DNA of 49,959 nucleotides, from contig CAMWMK010000017.1 of assembly GCA_947175295.1 (NCBI GenBank), forward strand, positions 1-49,959, read 5' to 3'. Below, piece after piece: positions 1 through 8,632 of this stretch (position 1 is the stretch's first letter; every line of letters begins with the position of its first letter). A program made the position numbers and the translations under genes. The stretch comes from an uncultured Porphyromonadaceae bacterium. GTDB taxonomy: Bacteria; Bacteroidota; Bacteroidia; Bacteroidales; Muribaculaceae. The notes under the pieces were generated by a model, which ran no database searches, was not told the origin of the DNA, and worked only from the letters and a program-made list of their open reading frames with translations.

Positions 1-55
1 ACTCGAGACCTCCGGGTTATGAATCCGACGCTCTAACCAACTGAGCTATCCCGCC
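1..55 (-). tRNA. tRNA-Met (CAT anticodon), 3' part cut by window edge
   Basis: Read on the minus strand from 55 down, the sequence has the acceptor 5' half GGCGGGA, a D-arm GCTC-AGTTGGTTA-GAGC and an anticodon loop TTCATAA with anticodon CAT. The T-arm and 3' acceptor half lie outside the window. A CAT anticodon can belong to elongator Met, initiator Met or a lysidine-modified Ile tRNA. The D-loop and the pairable first base favour elongator Met over initiator, but Ile2 cannot be excluded from the half seen here. Confidence 0.93.
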
Positions 56-105
56 TTACGTATTTTTTTTATTTGCTCATCGGGCTTGTTTCCCGATTGC
101 GAGTG

Positions 106-137
106 CAAAGTTACTGCTTTTTTTTCATTCCACCAAA
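106..137 (-). promoter_or_regulatory. Promoter of the tRNA gene
   Basis: On the minus strand there is a TTTG at 137-134 and a TAACTTTG at 113-106, separated by 20 nt. This is the Bacteroidota primary-sigma pattern. The predicted start of transcription is near 99, about 45 nt before the tRNA 5' end at 55, so this is the likely tRNA promoter. Confidence 0.7.
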
Positions 138-171
138 TATTTCAGCTATTTTTTTTCAAAAAAAAATTCAT

Positions 172-179
172 TATCTTTG
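172..179 (+). promoter_or_regulatory. -7 box candidate upstream of the lipoprotein operon
   Basis: TATCTTTG fits the TAnnTTTG consensus about 105 nt before the chosen start at 284. The -33 position holds a T-run rather than a clear TTTG, so the match is partial. It would drive the lipoprotein, murB fusion, MFS and rsmE transcription unit and is divergent from the tRNA promoter. Confidence 0.5.
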
Positions 180-283
180 CATTAATTTTCCGACTGAATA
201 GTCAACAAATATTCATCTATTTACATTTCAATAAGTTGAACACGAACACCAAATATAAACGATTGCCTTGGAATCTAAGCCGA

Positions 284-1201
284 ATGATCATCATCGGCGT
301 TTTCACACTGATTTCCGCTTCTTGCTCCACCGGAATAGAGAGCACGAAGAAGATACGAATGACAAAAGAAGATGTCAGGATGATGGTCAAAAGTCCGGAG
401 CAGGAATTTTCAGAGTCCATCCAGGGCACTCCCCTCGCCTCTTGGGAGAAGGGACGACGCTTCACGGCATTGACCGACCGCACCCTTTACATATTCGATC
501 CTTCGGGGCTGCCCGAAGATGCGGCCGCTCAGTCGCTAAAAGGAAAGACCCTCTACTTCATAGGCCTCGACAGCCATATCAATCCCGACCTTCGTGAGGA
601 ATGCGTGATTCTTTTCTCAGATGGAATCCACATCTTCCGGTACAGAACCGGAAAAACCACAGAAGAAGCGATGACCGAAATCGACAGCAGCAGAATTCCC
701 CTGATAGCAGACGCAGCGCTTATCGACCTCTGGAAAGAAAAACTCAACGGAAAAACATTCTGGACTAAAACCAACCTGTGGTATGACCAGGCAGGCAACC
801 GCATGCCGGGACTGAAATTCGCCAAGGTGAAGGTAGTTGGTGTTGAGGCAGCCACGGGCGACTTCCCCATTTCCATTAAAATCATCGGACCTGACGGCAG
901 GGAAGGATACCTGCATATGAACTATACGGCCGACATCCACGACAGCCGGAACTTCGCGGCGGTGTTCTTCCTATCCGACCCGAAGGAACGACATCCCAAC
1001 ATCACAGCCGAGCATTGGGCACTCATCCAGCAGGGACGCGTAGGCGAAGGGATGTCAAAAGAAGAATGCAAACTCTCGATCGGGAATCCTGATGAAGTGC
1101 GTTCCGGCCACAACCGCTCCCAGACCATGGACATCTGGCAGTATTCCGACGGCACCTACCTAATGTTTACAGATGGACTCTTAACAAATTTCAGACAATG
1201 A
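284..1201 (+). CDS. Putative lipoprotein with BamE/SmpA-like C-terminus
   Basis: A protein of about 305 residues. The reading frame is open further upstream, but the earlier part is low-complexity and runs through the promoter region. The ATG at 284 gives a short hydrophobic signal (MIIIGVFTLISASC) ending in a lipobox-like cysteine, so this start is preferred. The last 50 residues (GMSKEECKLSIGNPDEV, then an aromatic/Gly-rich strand ending FTDGLLTNF) resemble the small BamE/SmpA-type fold: 'G-S-KEEV--LG-P' followed by 'W-Y-DG-YL-F-DG-L'. The middle part is not recognised. The stop overlaps the next start as ATGA (1198-1201), so translational coupling with the MurB fusion is likely. Predicted location is the inner face of the outer membrane or the periplasm. 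Function unknown. Confidence 0.7.
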   Translation: MIIIGVFTLISASCSTGIESTKKIRMTKEDVRMMVKSPEQEFSESIQGTPLASWEKGRRFTALTDRTLYIFDPSGLPEDAAAQSLKGKTLYFIGLDSHINPDLREECVILFSDGIHIFRYRTGKTTEEAMTEIDSSRIPLIADAALIDLWKEKLNGKTFWTKTNLWYDQAGNRMPGLKFAKVKVVGVEAATGDFPISIKIIGPDGREGYLHMNYTADIHDSRNFAAVFFLSDPKERHPNITAEHWALIQQGRVGEGMSKEECKLSIGNPDEVRSGHNRSQTMDIWQYSDGTYLMFTDGLLTNFRQ

Positions 1202-3018
1202 GAATCGAATACGACAAAGACCTGACAGACCTGACAACATTCAAGGTTCCTGCCAAGGCGGCGATATATGCTGAGTATGACAGCGAGAAAGATCTTCTCG
1301 CCCTCACCCGCACTCCTGAATTCATCGACAATGAGTTTCTGCATATCGGAGCCGGCTCCAACCTCCTTTTCATATCTCCCTTCAAGGGGATAGTGCTCCA
1401 TTCAGCCATAAAGGGAATCAAGACCTACCGCAAAGACGACGATACGGTCTTCGTCATAGCCGGAGCCGGCGAGAAATGGACCGATCTCGTAGACTTCTGT
1501 CTCGAAAACGACATAGCAGGGCTGGAGAACATGGCCGGAATACCCGGTGAAGTCGGCGCGTCGGCTGTGCAGAACGTAGGAGCCTACGGTGCGGAAGCCG
1601 CCGATTTCATCCATTCCGTGGAGTGTTTCGACGTAGAGACCCGTAAGACGGTGCTTCTTTACAGCGAGCAATGTCGCTTCGGCTACCGCGACTCCATATT
1701 CAAGAATGAAGCGAAAGGCAAACTGATAGTCATGCGTGTAAGCTACCGCCTGCGGAAAGGCACCGAAGCGCGCAACCTTACTTATCGCCCGCTGAAGGAA
1801 TTCGCCGACTCTCTGCAGCGCACTCCTACCATACGGGAGCTGGCAGAAGAAGTGGTAAGACTACGCGACAGCAAGCTTCCTGATCCCTCACTGATAGGAA
1901 GCGCCGGGTCGTTCTTTAAAAATCCGGAGGTAAACGAATATTTCTTTCAGGAGGAGATCAGGACGCGTGGAATAGAAATGCCAGTCTACCCTGCCGGCAA
2001 GGAAGGCTTCGTAAAGCTTTCCGGCGCATGGCTCATCGATCATTCCGGACTCAAGGGATCAAGCATAGGAGGCGCCGAAGTGTGGCCAGGGCAACCTCTC
2101 GTGATAGCAAACACGGGGGGAGCCACAGGGAGTCAGGTAGCCGAACTTGCCGACCATGTCGTGAAAACCGTCAAACTCAAATATGGCATAGAGCTCGAAC
2201 CGGAAGTGAACTACATCGACACCGACATAAAAGTCACTGTTCTGGGCAGCGGCACCTCCAAAGGAGTGCCGGAAATAGGGTGTACATGCCCGACATGCAT
2301 GTCGACTGATCCAAAAGACAAGCGTCTGAGAGCCTCCGTGCTTATGGAGACCCATGGACTCCGCATCCTGATCGATGCGTCGCCCGACCTCCGCCAGCAG
2401 GCACTCCGCCTGGGGTTGAGCCGACTTGACGCCATACTTCTCACCCACCAGCATTACGACCACGTAGGAGGCATCGACGACGTGCGTCCGTTCTGCATCC
2501 ACAGAGACCTCCCTATATTCGCCAACCCCCAGACCGCCCATGACCTCCGCAAACGGCTTGACTACTGCTTTCGCGAGCATCCCTATCCGGGAGTGCCCCG
2601 GCTTGACCTGCATGAAGTGGAGTGCCGGCCGTTCAAGATCAATGGTCTGGAGGTCATTCCCATAGAAGTGATGCATGGCAAGCTCCCCATCTATGGCTAT
2701 AGAATAGGCGACTTCGCATATGTGACGGATGCCAAGACCCTTGATGAAAAAGAAAAAGAGAAGCTTCTCGGGCTCGAAGTACTCATCCTAAACTGTCTGC
2801 GCCTCAATCAGCCACATTTCGCCCATCTCATACTTCCCGAAGCGATAGCATTGATCGAAGAGCTCAAGCCCAGACGCTGCTATCTCACCCATACCAACCA
2901 TCAGCTCGGCAGATACGCAGAAGTCTCCAAACTTCTGCCTCCAGGAGTAGAGTTCGCCTACGACGGCGAAGTAATAACAATAAAACATCAACCACATATA
3001 CACATACATCATGAATAA
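1198..3018 (+). CDS. murB: MurB fused to an MBL-fold metal-dependent hydrolase
   Basis: 606 residues in two complete domains. Residues 1-340 are UDP-N-acetylenolpyruvoylglucosamine reductase, which makes UDP-MurNAc in cytoplasmic peptidoglycan synthesis. It has the FAD-binding stretches GAGSNLL (51-57) and GIPGEVGASAVQNVGAYG (114-131), the catalytic serine in GSAGSFFKNP (S238) and the C-terminal acid in LEPEV (E336). Residues about 344-606 are a PhnP/RNase Z-like metallo-beta-lactamase-fold hydrolase: VLGSGTSKGVP, a Cys cluster GCTCPTC (361-367), the metal motif HQHYDH (417-422), a YVTDAK stretch and a C-terminal THTNH. No stop, frameshift or linker lies between them. In relatives these are, to my knowledge, usually separate adjacent genes. 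The hydrolase substrate is unknown. The 3' end overlaps the next gene by 8 nt. Confidence 0.93.
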   Translation: MRIEYDKDLTDLTTFKVPAKAAIYAEYDSEKDLLALTRTPEFIDNEFLHIGAGSNLLFISPFKGIVLHSAIKGIKTYRKDDDTVFVIAGAGEKWTDLVDFCLENDIAGLENMAGIPGEVGASAVQNVGAYGAEAADFIHSVECFDVETRKTVLLYSEQCRFGYRDSIFKNEAKGKLIVMRVSYRLRKGTEARNLTYRPLKEFADSLQRTPTIRELAEEVVRLRDSKLPDPSLIGSAGSFFKNPEVNEYFFQEEIRTRGIEMPVYPAGKEGFVKLSGAWLIDHSGLKGSSIGGAEVWPGQPLVIANTGGATGSQVAELADHVVKTVKLKYGIELEPEVNYIDTDIKVTVLGSGTSKGVPEIGCTCPTCMSTDPKDKRLRASVLMETHGLRILIDASPDLRQQALRLGLSRLDAILLTHQHYDHVGGIDDVRPFCIHRDLPIFANPQTAHDLRKRLDYCFREHPYPGVPRLDLHEVECRPFKINGLEVIPIEVMHGKLPIYGYRIGDFAYVTDAKTLDEKEKEKLLGLEVLILNCLRLNQPHFAHLILPEAIALIEELKPRRCYLTHTNHQLGRYAEVSKLLPPGVEFAYDGEVITIKHQPHIHIHHE

Positions 3019-4354
3019 CAGCAATTTTCCTCTCAAGACAAAACTCGCTGCAATGAGTTTTCTTGAATTCGCCGTCTGGGGAGCCTACCTCACGTCTCTC
3101 GGCAACTATCTGGGCCGCGTAGGACTGGCAGCCGACATCAAATGGTTTTATGCAGTGCAGGGCATCGTGTCGATATTCATGCCGGCCATCATCGGCATCA
3201 TCGCCGACCGATGGATACATGCCCAGCGTATGCTGAGCCTCTGCCATCTCGCAGCCGGCGCATTCATGTGCGCTGCCGGAATCTACGGAATGATGGCCGG
3301 CGACCAGGTAGAGTTTCACACGATTTTCTGGTTCTACACCCTTTCCGTGGCCTTCTACATGCCTACCATCGGCCTCAATAATTCCGTTGCATACTCAGCC
3401 CTGACCAGGGCAGGACTGGACACGGTAAAGGAGTTCCCTCCCATCAGGGTTTTCGGCACTGTCGGATTTATCTGCGCGATGCTTTTCGTCAACTTCACCC
3501 AATATCAGACAAACTACTGCCAGCTCATCACTTCGGCCGTCCTCAGCGGAGTGCTGTGCATCTATGCCCTCACGCTGCCTGACTGCCCTACCAACAAATC
3601 CGCCTCAGGCTCCATCGTAGACATGCTCGGCCTCAAGGCCTTCTCCCTCTTCAAGCAGAAGAAGATGGCTGTCTTCTTCATCTTCTCCATGCTGCTCGGA
3701 GTCAGCCTTCAGATCACCAACGGCTACGGCAACATATTCATCACTTCCTTCTCAGACGTAGCTGAATTCGCCGACACCTGGGGCGCGAAAAACGCCAACG
3801 CGCTCATTTCCCTTTCGCAGATGTCTGAGACACTCTGCATACTCCTTATTCCCTTCTTCCTTAAGCGCATCGGCATCAAGGGCATGATGCTCATGTCGAT
3901 GTTTGCCTGGGTAGGACGCTTCGGCTTCTTCGGACTCGGCAACCCCGGAGACCTCGTTTGGCTTTTCATCCTCTCCATGATTGTCTACGGCATCGCCTTT
4001 GATTTCTTCAATGTCTCCGGTTCGCTCTATGTAGACCAGGAGACCGATCCATCGATCCGCAGCTCGGCGCAGGGCCTCTTCATGATCATGACCAACGGAC
4101 TCGGAGCCACCATCGGAACCCTAAGCGCGGGAGCCATTCTCGAGAATTTCGTATTCAGCCGCCCTGCGGGAATGCCGCAGATCGACGGCTGGCATACAAG
4201 CTGGCTCATATTCGCCGCATATGCCTTCATAGTCGGAATACTTTTTGCCCTCATCTTTAAGGAAAACCGAAAGGAAAGCATCAGCAAGAGCGAAGCCGCC
4301 GATAAGAACGGCCTGGCAGCCGGAGGAATAATCGACGATAAAGACCAGATTTGA
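3011..4354 (+). CDS. Nucleoside:H+ symporter-type MFS transporter
   Basis: 447 residues with about twelve hydrophobic segments. The N-terminus (MSFLEFAVWGAYLTSLGNYL) and the loop IGIIADRWIHAQRML between helices 2 and 3 are typical of the NupG/XapB nucleoside:H+ symporter family of MFS permeases. The inner-membrane role would be nucleoside or related solute uptake; the substrate cannot be read from sequence. The C-terminus is hydrophilic. The ATG at 3011 overlaps the end of the MurB fusion by 8 nt and the stop lies 2 nt before rsmE, so it is in the middle of a tightly packed operon. Confidence 0.88.
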   Translation: MNNSNFPLKTKLAAMSFLEFAVWGAYLTSLGNYLGRVGLAADIKWFYAVQGIVSIFMPAIIGIIADRWIHAQRMLSLCHLAAGAFMCAAGIYGMMAGDQVEFHTIFWFYTLSVAFYMPTIGLNNSVAYSALTRAGLDTVKEFPPIRVFGTVGFICAMLFVNFTQYQTNYCQLITSAVLSGVLCIYALTLPDCPTNKSASGSIVDMLGLKAFSLFKQKKMAVFFIFSMLLGVSLQITNGYGNIFITSFSDVAEFADTWGAKNANALISLSQMSETLCILLIPFFLKRIGIKGMMLMSMFAWVGRFGFFGLGNPGDLVWLFILSMIVYGIAFDFFNVSGSLYVDQETDPSIRSSAQGLFMIMTNGLGATIGTLSAGAILENFVFSRPAGMPQIDGWHTSWLIFAAYAFIVGILFALIFKENRKESISKSEAADKNGLAAGGIIDDKDQI

Positions 4355-4356
4355 CC

Positions 4357-5076
4357 ATGATTCAGTTTTATGCACCAGAGATAGAATCCACCGGAGTGCT
4401 TCCGGAAGCGGAGTCGGGGCATTGCTGCCGGGTGCTTCGCATGAAGGAGGGAGACCACATCTTCGTCACCGACGGGCGCGGCCACCGCTATGAATGCGAA
4501 ATTCTCGAGGCACATCCGAAACACACAGCAGTCGAAATCCTGACCAGAGAGGCAATTTCTCCCTGGTGGGGATTCCGACTGGAACTCTGCGTAGCGCCAC
4601 CCAAAAACGCCGACCGCATGGAGTGGCTTGTAGAGAAGGCTGTGGAGATAGGAGTAGACCGTATCATCCTGATGAAATGCGCGCGTAGCGAACGGAAGGC
4701 ACTCCGCACCGACCGCCTTGAGAAGATCGCCGTCTCAGCCATGAATCAGTCGCTAAAGACCTTCAGGACCGTCATCGAAGGAGCTGTACCGTTTAAGGAT
4801 ATCGTCTCCGAGGGATTTGACGGCTTCAGATGTCTCGGCTATTGCGACGACGCCTATCCGCTTCGAAGCTTCGCGCGTGAATACCATGGAGGCAATGTCA
4901 GGATCCTCATAGGGCCTGAAGGAGACTTCACTCCCGAAGAAGTGGCCATGGCCGTAAGCAACGGCTATATCCCTGTTACGTTTGGGGGCAGCCGCCTCCG
5001 GTTGGAGACAGCTGCCCTCTATGCGGCCGTCGCGGCCCATGTAGTCGGCGACAACGCCGCTCTTACGAATTCTTGA
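4357..5076 (+). CDS. rsmE: 16S rRNA (uracil(1498)-N3)-methyltransferase RsmE
   Basis: 239 residues, the usual length. The N-terminus MIQFYAPEIE matches the family start, so the ATG at 4357 is preferred to the TTG at 4351. The C-terminal SPOUT/trefoil-knot SAM-binding region is clear: RILIGPEGDFTPEE, then FGGSRLRLETAALYA. The protein methylates U1498 of 16S rRNA in the assembled 30S subunit. It starts 2 nt after the MFS gene stops. Its 3' end overlaps the convergent mechanosensitive-channel gene by 14 nt. Confidence 0.95.
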   Translation: MIQFYAPEIESTGVLPEAESGHCCRVLRMKEGDHIFVTDGRGHRYECEILEAHPKHTAVEILTREAISPWWGFRLELCVAPPKNADRMEWLVEKAVEIGVDRIILMKCARSERKALRTDRLEKIAVSAMNQSLKTFRTVIEGAVPFKDIVSEGFDGFRCLGYCDDAYPLRSFAREYHGGNVRILIGPEGDFTPEEVAMAVSNGYIPVTFGGSRLRLETAALYAAVAAHVVGDNAALTNS

Positions 5077-6478
5077 CTATCATCGGCGTGGGGAGTCCGA
5101 ATACGCTCTCCCCTGCCGGAAGCTGGCGGCTCATCACGCCCTCAAGCACTGTAGCGCGACTGGATTCGTTTTCATATACGAAGAGTCCGAATTTGGTAAG
5201 CATGACTGCCACATGCTCGAATACGGCCGACTGTATTCCCTCGTAGGGAATCCATTTGGACGTGCTCGTAAAGCAGTATACCTGGAATGGAATGCCGTTG
5301 GCCGTCTGCTGAAGCGTATTGACGAAGAGGTCGTCGACATTGGAGATATTCGGATTGGCCTCAAGCCACATCTTCATATACGCACGGAACATACCGAGGT
5401 TCGTATCGATGGTGCCGTCGGCAAGGCCCTCCGGATTCATAACGCAATATTCCTTTCCAGCGGCTTTCTGAGCCTGTTTCTTTGCGATCCAATCCTTCAT
5501 CAGAGGAATCTCAGAAATCTTCTCAAGCATTTCCGGAGTAGCCTCCACTACACTCTCGCTGTCGATGAGATAAGTGCGTGCAATGCGTCGGGTGTTGCTT
5601 TCCTGCATCGGGCGGTAGGTAGTGAAAGTGCCGCTTATGAGGTTGTAGGGAGGCACCGACGAAACCGTCTTATCCCAGTTCTGAATCTTCACCTCAGTGA
5701 GAGTGACCTCAAGTACGGTGCCGTTGGCATTGGTGCCGTCTACCGCTATCCAGTCGCCTTCATGCACGGAGTCGTTTTCAGAAAGCTGCACTCCCGCCAC
5801 AAGGCCGAGAATGGAATCCTTAAACACCAGCATGAGCACCGATGCGAAGACTCCGATTCCGGCGAGGAGGTTGCCGGGCGACTTATCCACTATAATGGAA
5901 ATGGCAATAATGGCGAAAAGGATCCAGATTACGCCGCAGATGAGCTGCACGAGGCCTGTAAGAGGCAGACGCTTCGTATTCTCGCGTTCATCGAGATGCT
6001 TCCATATCACCTTGACAAGAATCGTGAGGCATCGCGACACGATAAACGCCAGATAGATCCAAGTGACCCTTGAGAGCCAGCTGCTGAGAAGGGAATGCTC
6101 CTGCATCGTAAACTGAATAAAGATCAGGAAGAATATCGCGGGGATGATCCTGGAGATACGATGGAAAAACTTAGCATTGATCAGATCCTGATAGATGCTT
6201 CCTTTCCATCTTTTTCCGATCTGGTCTACTATGAAGAGAATCACAAGCTGCGTTACCCATCCTATACCCCATGAGATAGCGAATACGACGGCTGAATATA
6301 TCCACAGCTCAAGGGTAGGATGATGCGACAGACCAAAGAAGTCGAATATCCAGTTTACAATGTGCATGATAAACTGCGCTACGGCATAGGTCCCTTCTTC
6401 CGTTCCGGGCATGGTCACGGTGGGAAGCTTTTCAGCTACTTCCGACGGGATGTTGCAGAGAATTGATGTTATGTTCAT
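5063..6478 (-). CDS. MscS-family mechanosensitive channel (YbdG/MscM-like)
   Basis: About 471 residues. There is a long N-terminal membrane region with about five hydrophobic segments, then the MscS pore/beta-domain signature (ASVLMLVFKDSILGLVAGVQL, followed by VHEGDWIAV and NGTVLEVTLTEVKIQNWD), and a large C-terminal cytoplasmic domain. Length and architecture fit the YbdG-type miniconductance channel, which opens under osmotic down-shock in the inner membrane. The ATG at 6478 (MNITSILC) is preferred; an upstream ATG at 6523 adds 15 polar residues that look non-coding. The gene is monocistronic and convergent with rsmE. Confidence 0.9.
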   Translation of the reverse strand: MNITSILCNIPSEVAEKLPTVTMPGTEEGTYAVAQFIMHIVNWIFDFFGLSHHPTLELWIYSAVVFAISWGIGWVTQLVILFIVDQIGKRWKGSIYQDLINAKFFHRISRIIPAIFFLIFIQFTMQEHSLLSSWLSRVTWIYLAFIVSRCLTILVKVIWKHLDERENTKRLPLTGLVQLICGVIWILFAIIAISIIVDKSPGNLLAGIGVFASVLMLVFKDSILGLVAGVQLSENDSVHEGDWIAVDGTNANGTVLEVTLTEVKIQNWDKTVSSVPPYNLISGTFTTYRPMQESNTRRIARTYLIDSESVVEATPEMLEKISEIPLMKDWIAKKQAQKAAGKEYCVMNPEGLADGTIDTNLGMFRAYMKMWLEANPNISNVDDLFVNTLQQTANGIPFQVYCFTSTSKWIPYEGIQSAVFEHVAVMLTKFGLFVYENESSRATVLEGVMSRQLPAGESVFGLPTPMIVKNS

Positions 6479-6600
6479 AATGGAATCATTTTTGGGGTGT
6501 TGGGTAAATTCTATATGAGTCAAACAAACATTAATCCAAACTGTTCATAGGGCACAGTGCGCTCCGCTTATGCAATAGCCGGAAAAGTTATCTACATATC

Positions 6601-6629
6601 ATTGCACACCGGCCAGCGCCGTGTGCAAT
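6601..6629. repeat. Inverted repeat in the mscS-ndk divergent gap
   Basis: ATTGCACAC (6601-6609) and its exact complement GTGTGCAAT (6621-6629) flank an 11-nt GC-rich loop. The 337-nt gap (6479-6815) between the divergent mscS and ndk genes otherwise holds AT-rich sequence and the ndk promoter candidates. The element lies about 120 nt from the mscS start and 190 nt from ndk. It may be an operator or a hairpin in the mscS leader; no T-run follows on either strand, so a simple terminator is unlikely. Confidence 0.5.
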
Positions 6630-6757
6630 ATTTCAAAAAGAATACATTATAGTTTCATACATATCATATCACTGATAATCAATGCCTTAAAAATCGTTTA
6701 AAATAATTTAACACAAATATCACATATTTTTAACCGGAAAATTAGGTTTGCGTGTAA

Positions 6758-6773
6758 TAATTTTGTAACTTTG
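6758..6773 (+). promoter_or_regulatory. ndk promoter: two adjacent -7 boxes
   Basis: TAATTTTG (6758-6765) is directly followed by TAACTTTG (6766-6773); both fit TAnnTTTG. The nearest TTTG upstream (6747-6750) is only 15 nt from the second box, so the -33 element is weak. Transcription would start near 6780, about 35 nt before the ndk ATG. Confidence 0.55.
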
Positions 6774-6815
6774 AAAATCGAAATTAAAAAACGCAATAAA
6801 AACATCAAAAGCATA

Positions 6816-7277
6816 ATGGAACAGACGCTCGTCATTCTCAAGCCCTCCGCCATCGAACGCGGACTCGTAGGTGAAGTCATCACCCGCATACAGGACAAAG
6901 GACTCATCATCACAGGCATGAAGATGATGCAGCTTGACGAAGCCATCCTGCGCGAACATTACGCCCATCTTGTAGACCGCCCCTTCTTTCCCCTCATCGT
7001 GGCATCCATGGTGGCATCCCCGGTGATCTGTATGGTGCTCAAGGGCGTGGACGCTGTCGAGACCTTCAGAAAAATGACAGGCGCCACCAACGGCCGCAAG
7101 GCCGAGCCCGGAACACTCCGCGGCGACTTCTGCATGAGCGGCCAAGCCAACATCGTACATGCGTCTGACAGCGTCGAGAATGCCAAGATCGAGATTGCCC
7201 GTTTCTTCAAGCCTGAGGAAGTGCTCGACTATACTCCTTCCAATCTCGCGTTCCTATATGCTGAAGATGAACTCTGA
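6816..7277 (+). CDS. ndk: Nucleoside diphosphate kinase
   Basis: 153 residues from the ATG at 6816 (MEQTLVILKPSAIERGL). The upstream in-frame ATG at 6771 lies inside the promoter and adds only Lys/Asn-rich sequence. The enzyme transfers the gamma-phosphate from ATP to NDPs through a phospho-histidine. The family hallmarks are present: TLVILKP, GATNGRKAEPGTLRGDF and the catalytic histidine in NIVHASDS (H115). It is soluble, cytoplasmic and hexameric or tetrameric in known relatives. The next gene starts 23 nt downstream on the same strand. Confidence 0.97.
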   Translation: MEQTLVILKPSAIERGLVGEVITRIQDKGLIITGMKMMQLDEAILREHYAHLVDRPFFPLIVASMVASPVICMVLKGVDAVETFRKMTGATNGRKAEPGTLRGDFCMSGQANIVHASDSVENAKIEIARFFKPEEVLDYTPSNLAFLYAEDEL

Positions 7278-7299
7278 TACAAAGAATACGAATAAGACA

Positions 7300-8247
7300 A
7301 TGATGAAGAAATTAAATACCATCCTTTGCTGCGCGCTTCTTTCGGTAGTGCCGTTTGCGGCTTCAGCCCAGAAGAAAACAGCCTCGCACGCAGCCGCCCA
7401 CAAGCAGCTTCTTGCCAATGCAGCGTCGTCAAAGGATAAAATCAAACTTATCGAGCAGAACACATTCATCGACCTTCTCGAAAACGAGCTTGAGCCGGAA
7501 CTCGACATCTATACCGAAGGATGGAACTCCAAGAGCGTGAATCCCTTCAACGAAAAGGATGTGCCGGAATCACAGGTAATCGACGTAACAGGCTACTGTA
7601 TGCCTCACAACGGCATCATCACCTCTCCCTATGGCTATCGCCAGCGCTTCAAGCGCATGCACAAGGGAGTAGACATCGGCATCAAGATGAACGACACCAT
7701 TTATGCCGCATTCGACGGAAAAGTACGTCTGACCGCCTATGAAGGCAAGGGCTACGGCAACTACGTCATCATCCGCCACCCCAATGGACTCGAGACCGTA
7801 TACGGCCACCTCAATAAGCACCTCGTAAAGCCCGATCAGACAGTGCGCGCAGGCGACCCCATCGGCCTTGGAGGCAGCACCGGCCGCAGCACCGGCCCAC
7901 ACCTCCATTTCGAAACCCGCTTCATGGGTTATGCCATCAACCCCTCCGCGATTTTTGACTTCGCGAACCATACCACCCATACCGACCAATATACTTTCTC
8001 CAAGACCACATACACCAAGGCGCGTAATTTCGCTCCTTCCAAATCAGCGAAACGTGAACTGGCTTCCGATGACGCCAACACCTACAAGGCCGGCAATACC
8101 CAGCTCGCCACTTACACAGTGAAGAAAGGCGACACCATCAATAAGATAGCACGCGCACACGGTATGTCTGCCACTTCACTTAGGAAGCTAAACGGTCTTG
8201 AGGCATCAGACGCCATAAAGATCGGCCAGGAACTCAAGCTTAAGTAA
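7300..8247 (+). CDS. Secreted M23 peptidase with C-terminal LysM domain
   Basis: About 315 residues. The frame is open from 7159, but the ATG pair at 7300/7303 gives a clean signal peptide (KKLNTILCCALLSVVPFAASAQ). The M23 (LytM-type) Zn-endopeptidase domain has SPYGYRQR, the zinc motif HKGVDIG, YGHLN and HLHFE. The last 45 residues are a LysM peptidoglycan-binding module (YTVKKGDTINKIARAHGMS ... IKIGQELKLK). Expected role: cleavage of peptide cross-links in periplasmic peptidoglycan, or an activator if inactive; the metal ligands appear intact. It lies 23 nt after ndk and is followed by the long hairpin at 8278-8340. Confidence 0.94.
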   Translation: MMKKLNTILCCALLSVVPFAASAQKKTASHAAAHKQLLANAASSKDKIKLIEQNTFIDLLENELEPELDIYTEGWNSKSVNPFNEKDVPESQVIDVTGYCMPHNGIITSPYGYRQRFKRMHKGVDIGIKMNDTIYAAFDGKVRLTAYEGKGYGNYVIIRHPNGLETVYGHLNKHLVKPDQTVRAGDPIGLGGSTGRSTGPHLHFETRFMGYAINPSAIFDFANHTTHTDQYTFSKTTYTKARNFAPSKSAKRELASDDANTYKAGNTQLATYTVKKGDTINKIARAHGMSATSLRKLNGLEASDAIKIGQELKLK

Positions 8248-8277
8248 GCTTCCCTTACTCACAATATCATTGCATAC

Positions 8278-8340
8278 TTCATCAGTAAGCCAGCGAGGCA
8301 TCGGTCAGAAACACCGATGCCTCGCTGGCTTACTGATGAA
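8278..8340. repeat. Perfect 28-bp inverted repeat (7-nt loop) after the M23 gene
   Basis: The arms 8278-8305 and 8313-8340 are exact reverse complements over 28 bp, with the loop CAGAAAC. It starts 31 nt after the peptidase stop. It probably ends that transcript or protects its 3' end, but neither strand has a T-run after the stem, and the stem is about twice as long as the other terminators in the window. Confidence 0.85.
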
Positions 8341-8452
8341 TACAAAAATGTTTCAATGCTGTTAAATCACAAGCAGGCATAAACCCTCTGGAGGCACGAG
8401 GCGTTTTACAGACAAAGAACACAAGACTGAAACCTTAATAAAGATATACCCT

Positions 8453-8632
8453 ATGAAAACATTATCCGTCATCTGCTACGCAATCGGCTGTATACTACTC
8501 ATGATATCATGCTTTACAGTCAGCATCTCACTCACATGGTGGCTCGGCGGGATAGCCGTAGTCTTCCTCATCGGAGGATGTGTATTCCAATTCAACGTCG
8601 TAAAGGAATCACAACACAACAGATATTATTGA
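8453..8632 (+). CDS. Small two-helix membrane protein
   Basis: A 59-residue ORF read directly from the sequence: ATG at 8453, TGA at 8630-8632. It begins MKTLSVICYAIGCILLMISC and has two hydrophobic stretches (about residues 5-25 and 27-47) separated by the short TWWLGG turn, then a polar tail KESQHNRYY. Codon use looks like real coding sequence, and small two-helix proteins of this type are common in Bacteroidota. The 3' end overlaps the convergent MurU-like gene by 7 nt. Function unknown. Confidence 0.6.
   Translation: MKTLSVICYAIGCILLMISCFTVSISLTWWLGGIAVVFLIGGCVFQFNVVKESQHNRYY

Noticed and set aside
2059-2676. Minus-strand ORF of 205 codons
   Set aside because: Antisense to the MBL half of the MurB fusion; no family features.
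5213-6073. Plus-strand ORF of 286 codons inside the mscS region
   Set aside because: Entirely antisense to the well-supported MscS-type gene, with no recognisable domain; the composition is that of a mirror frame.
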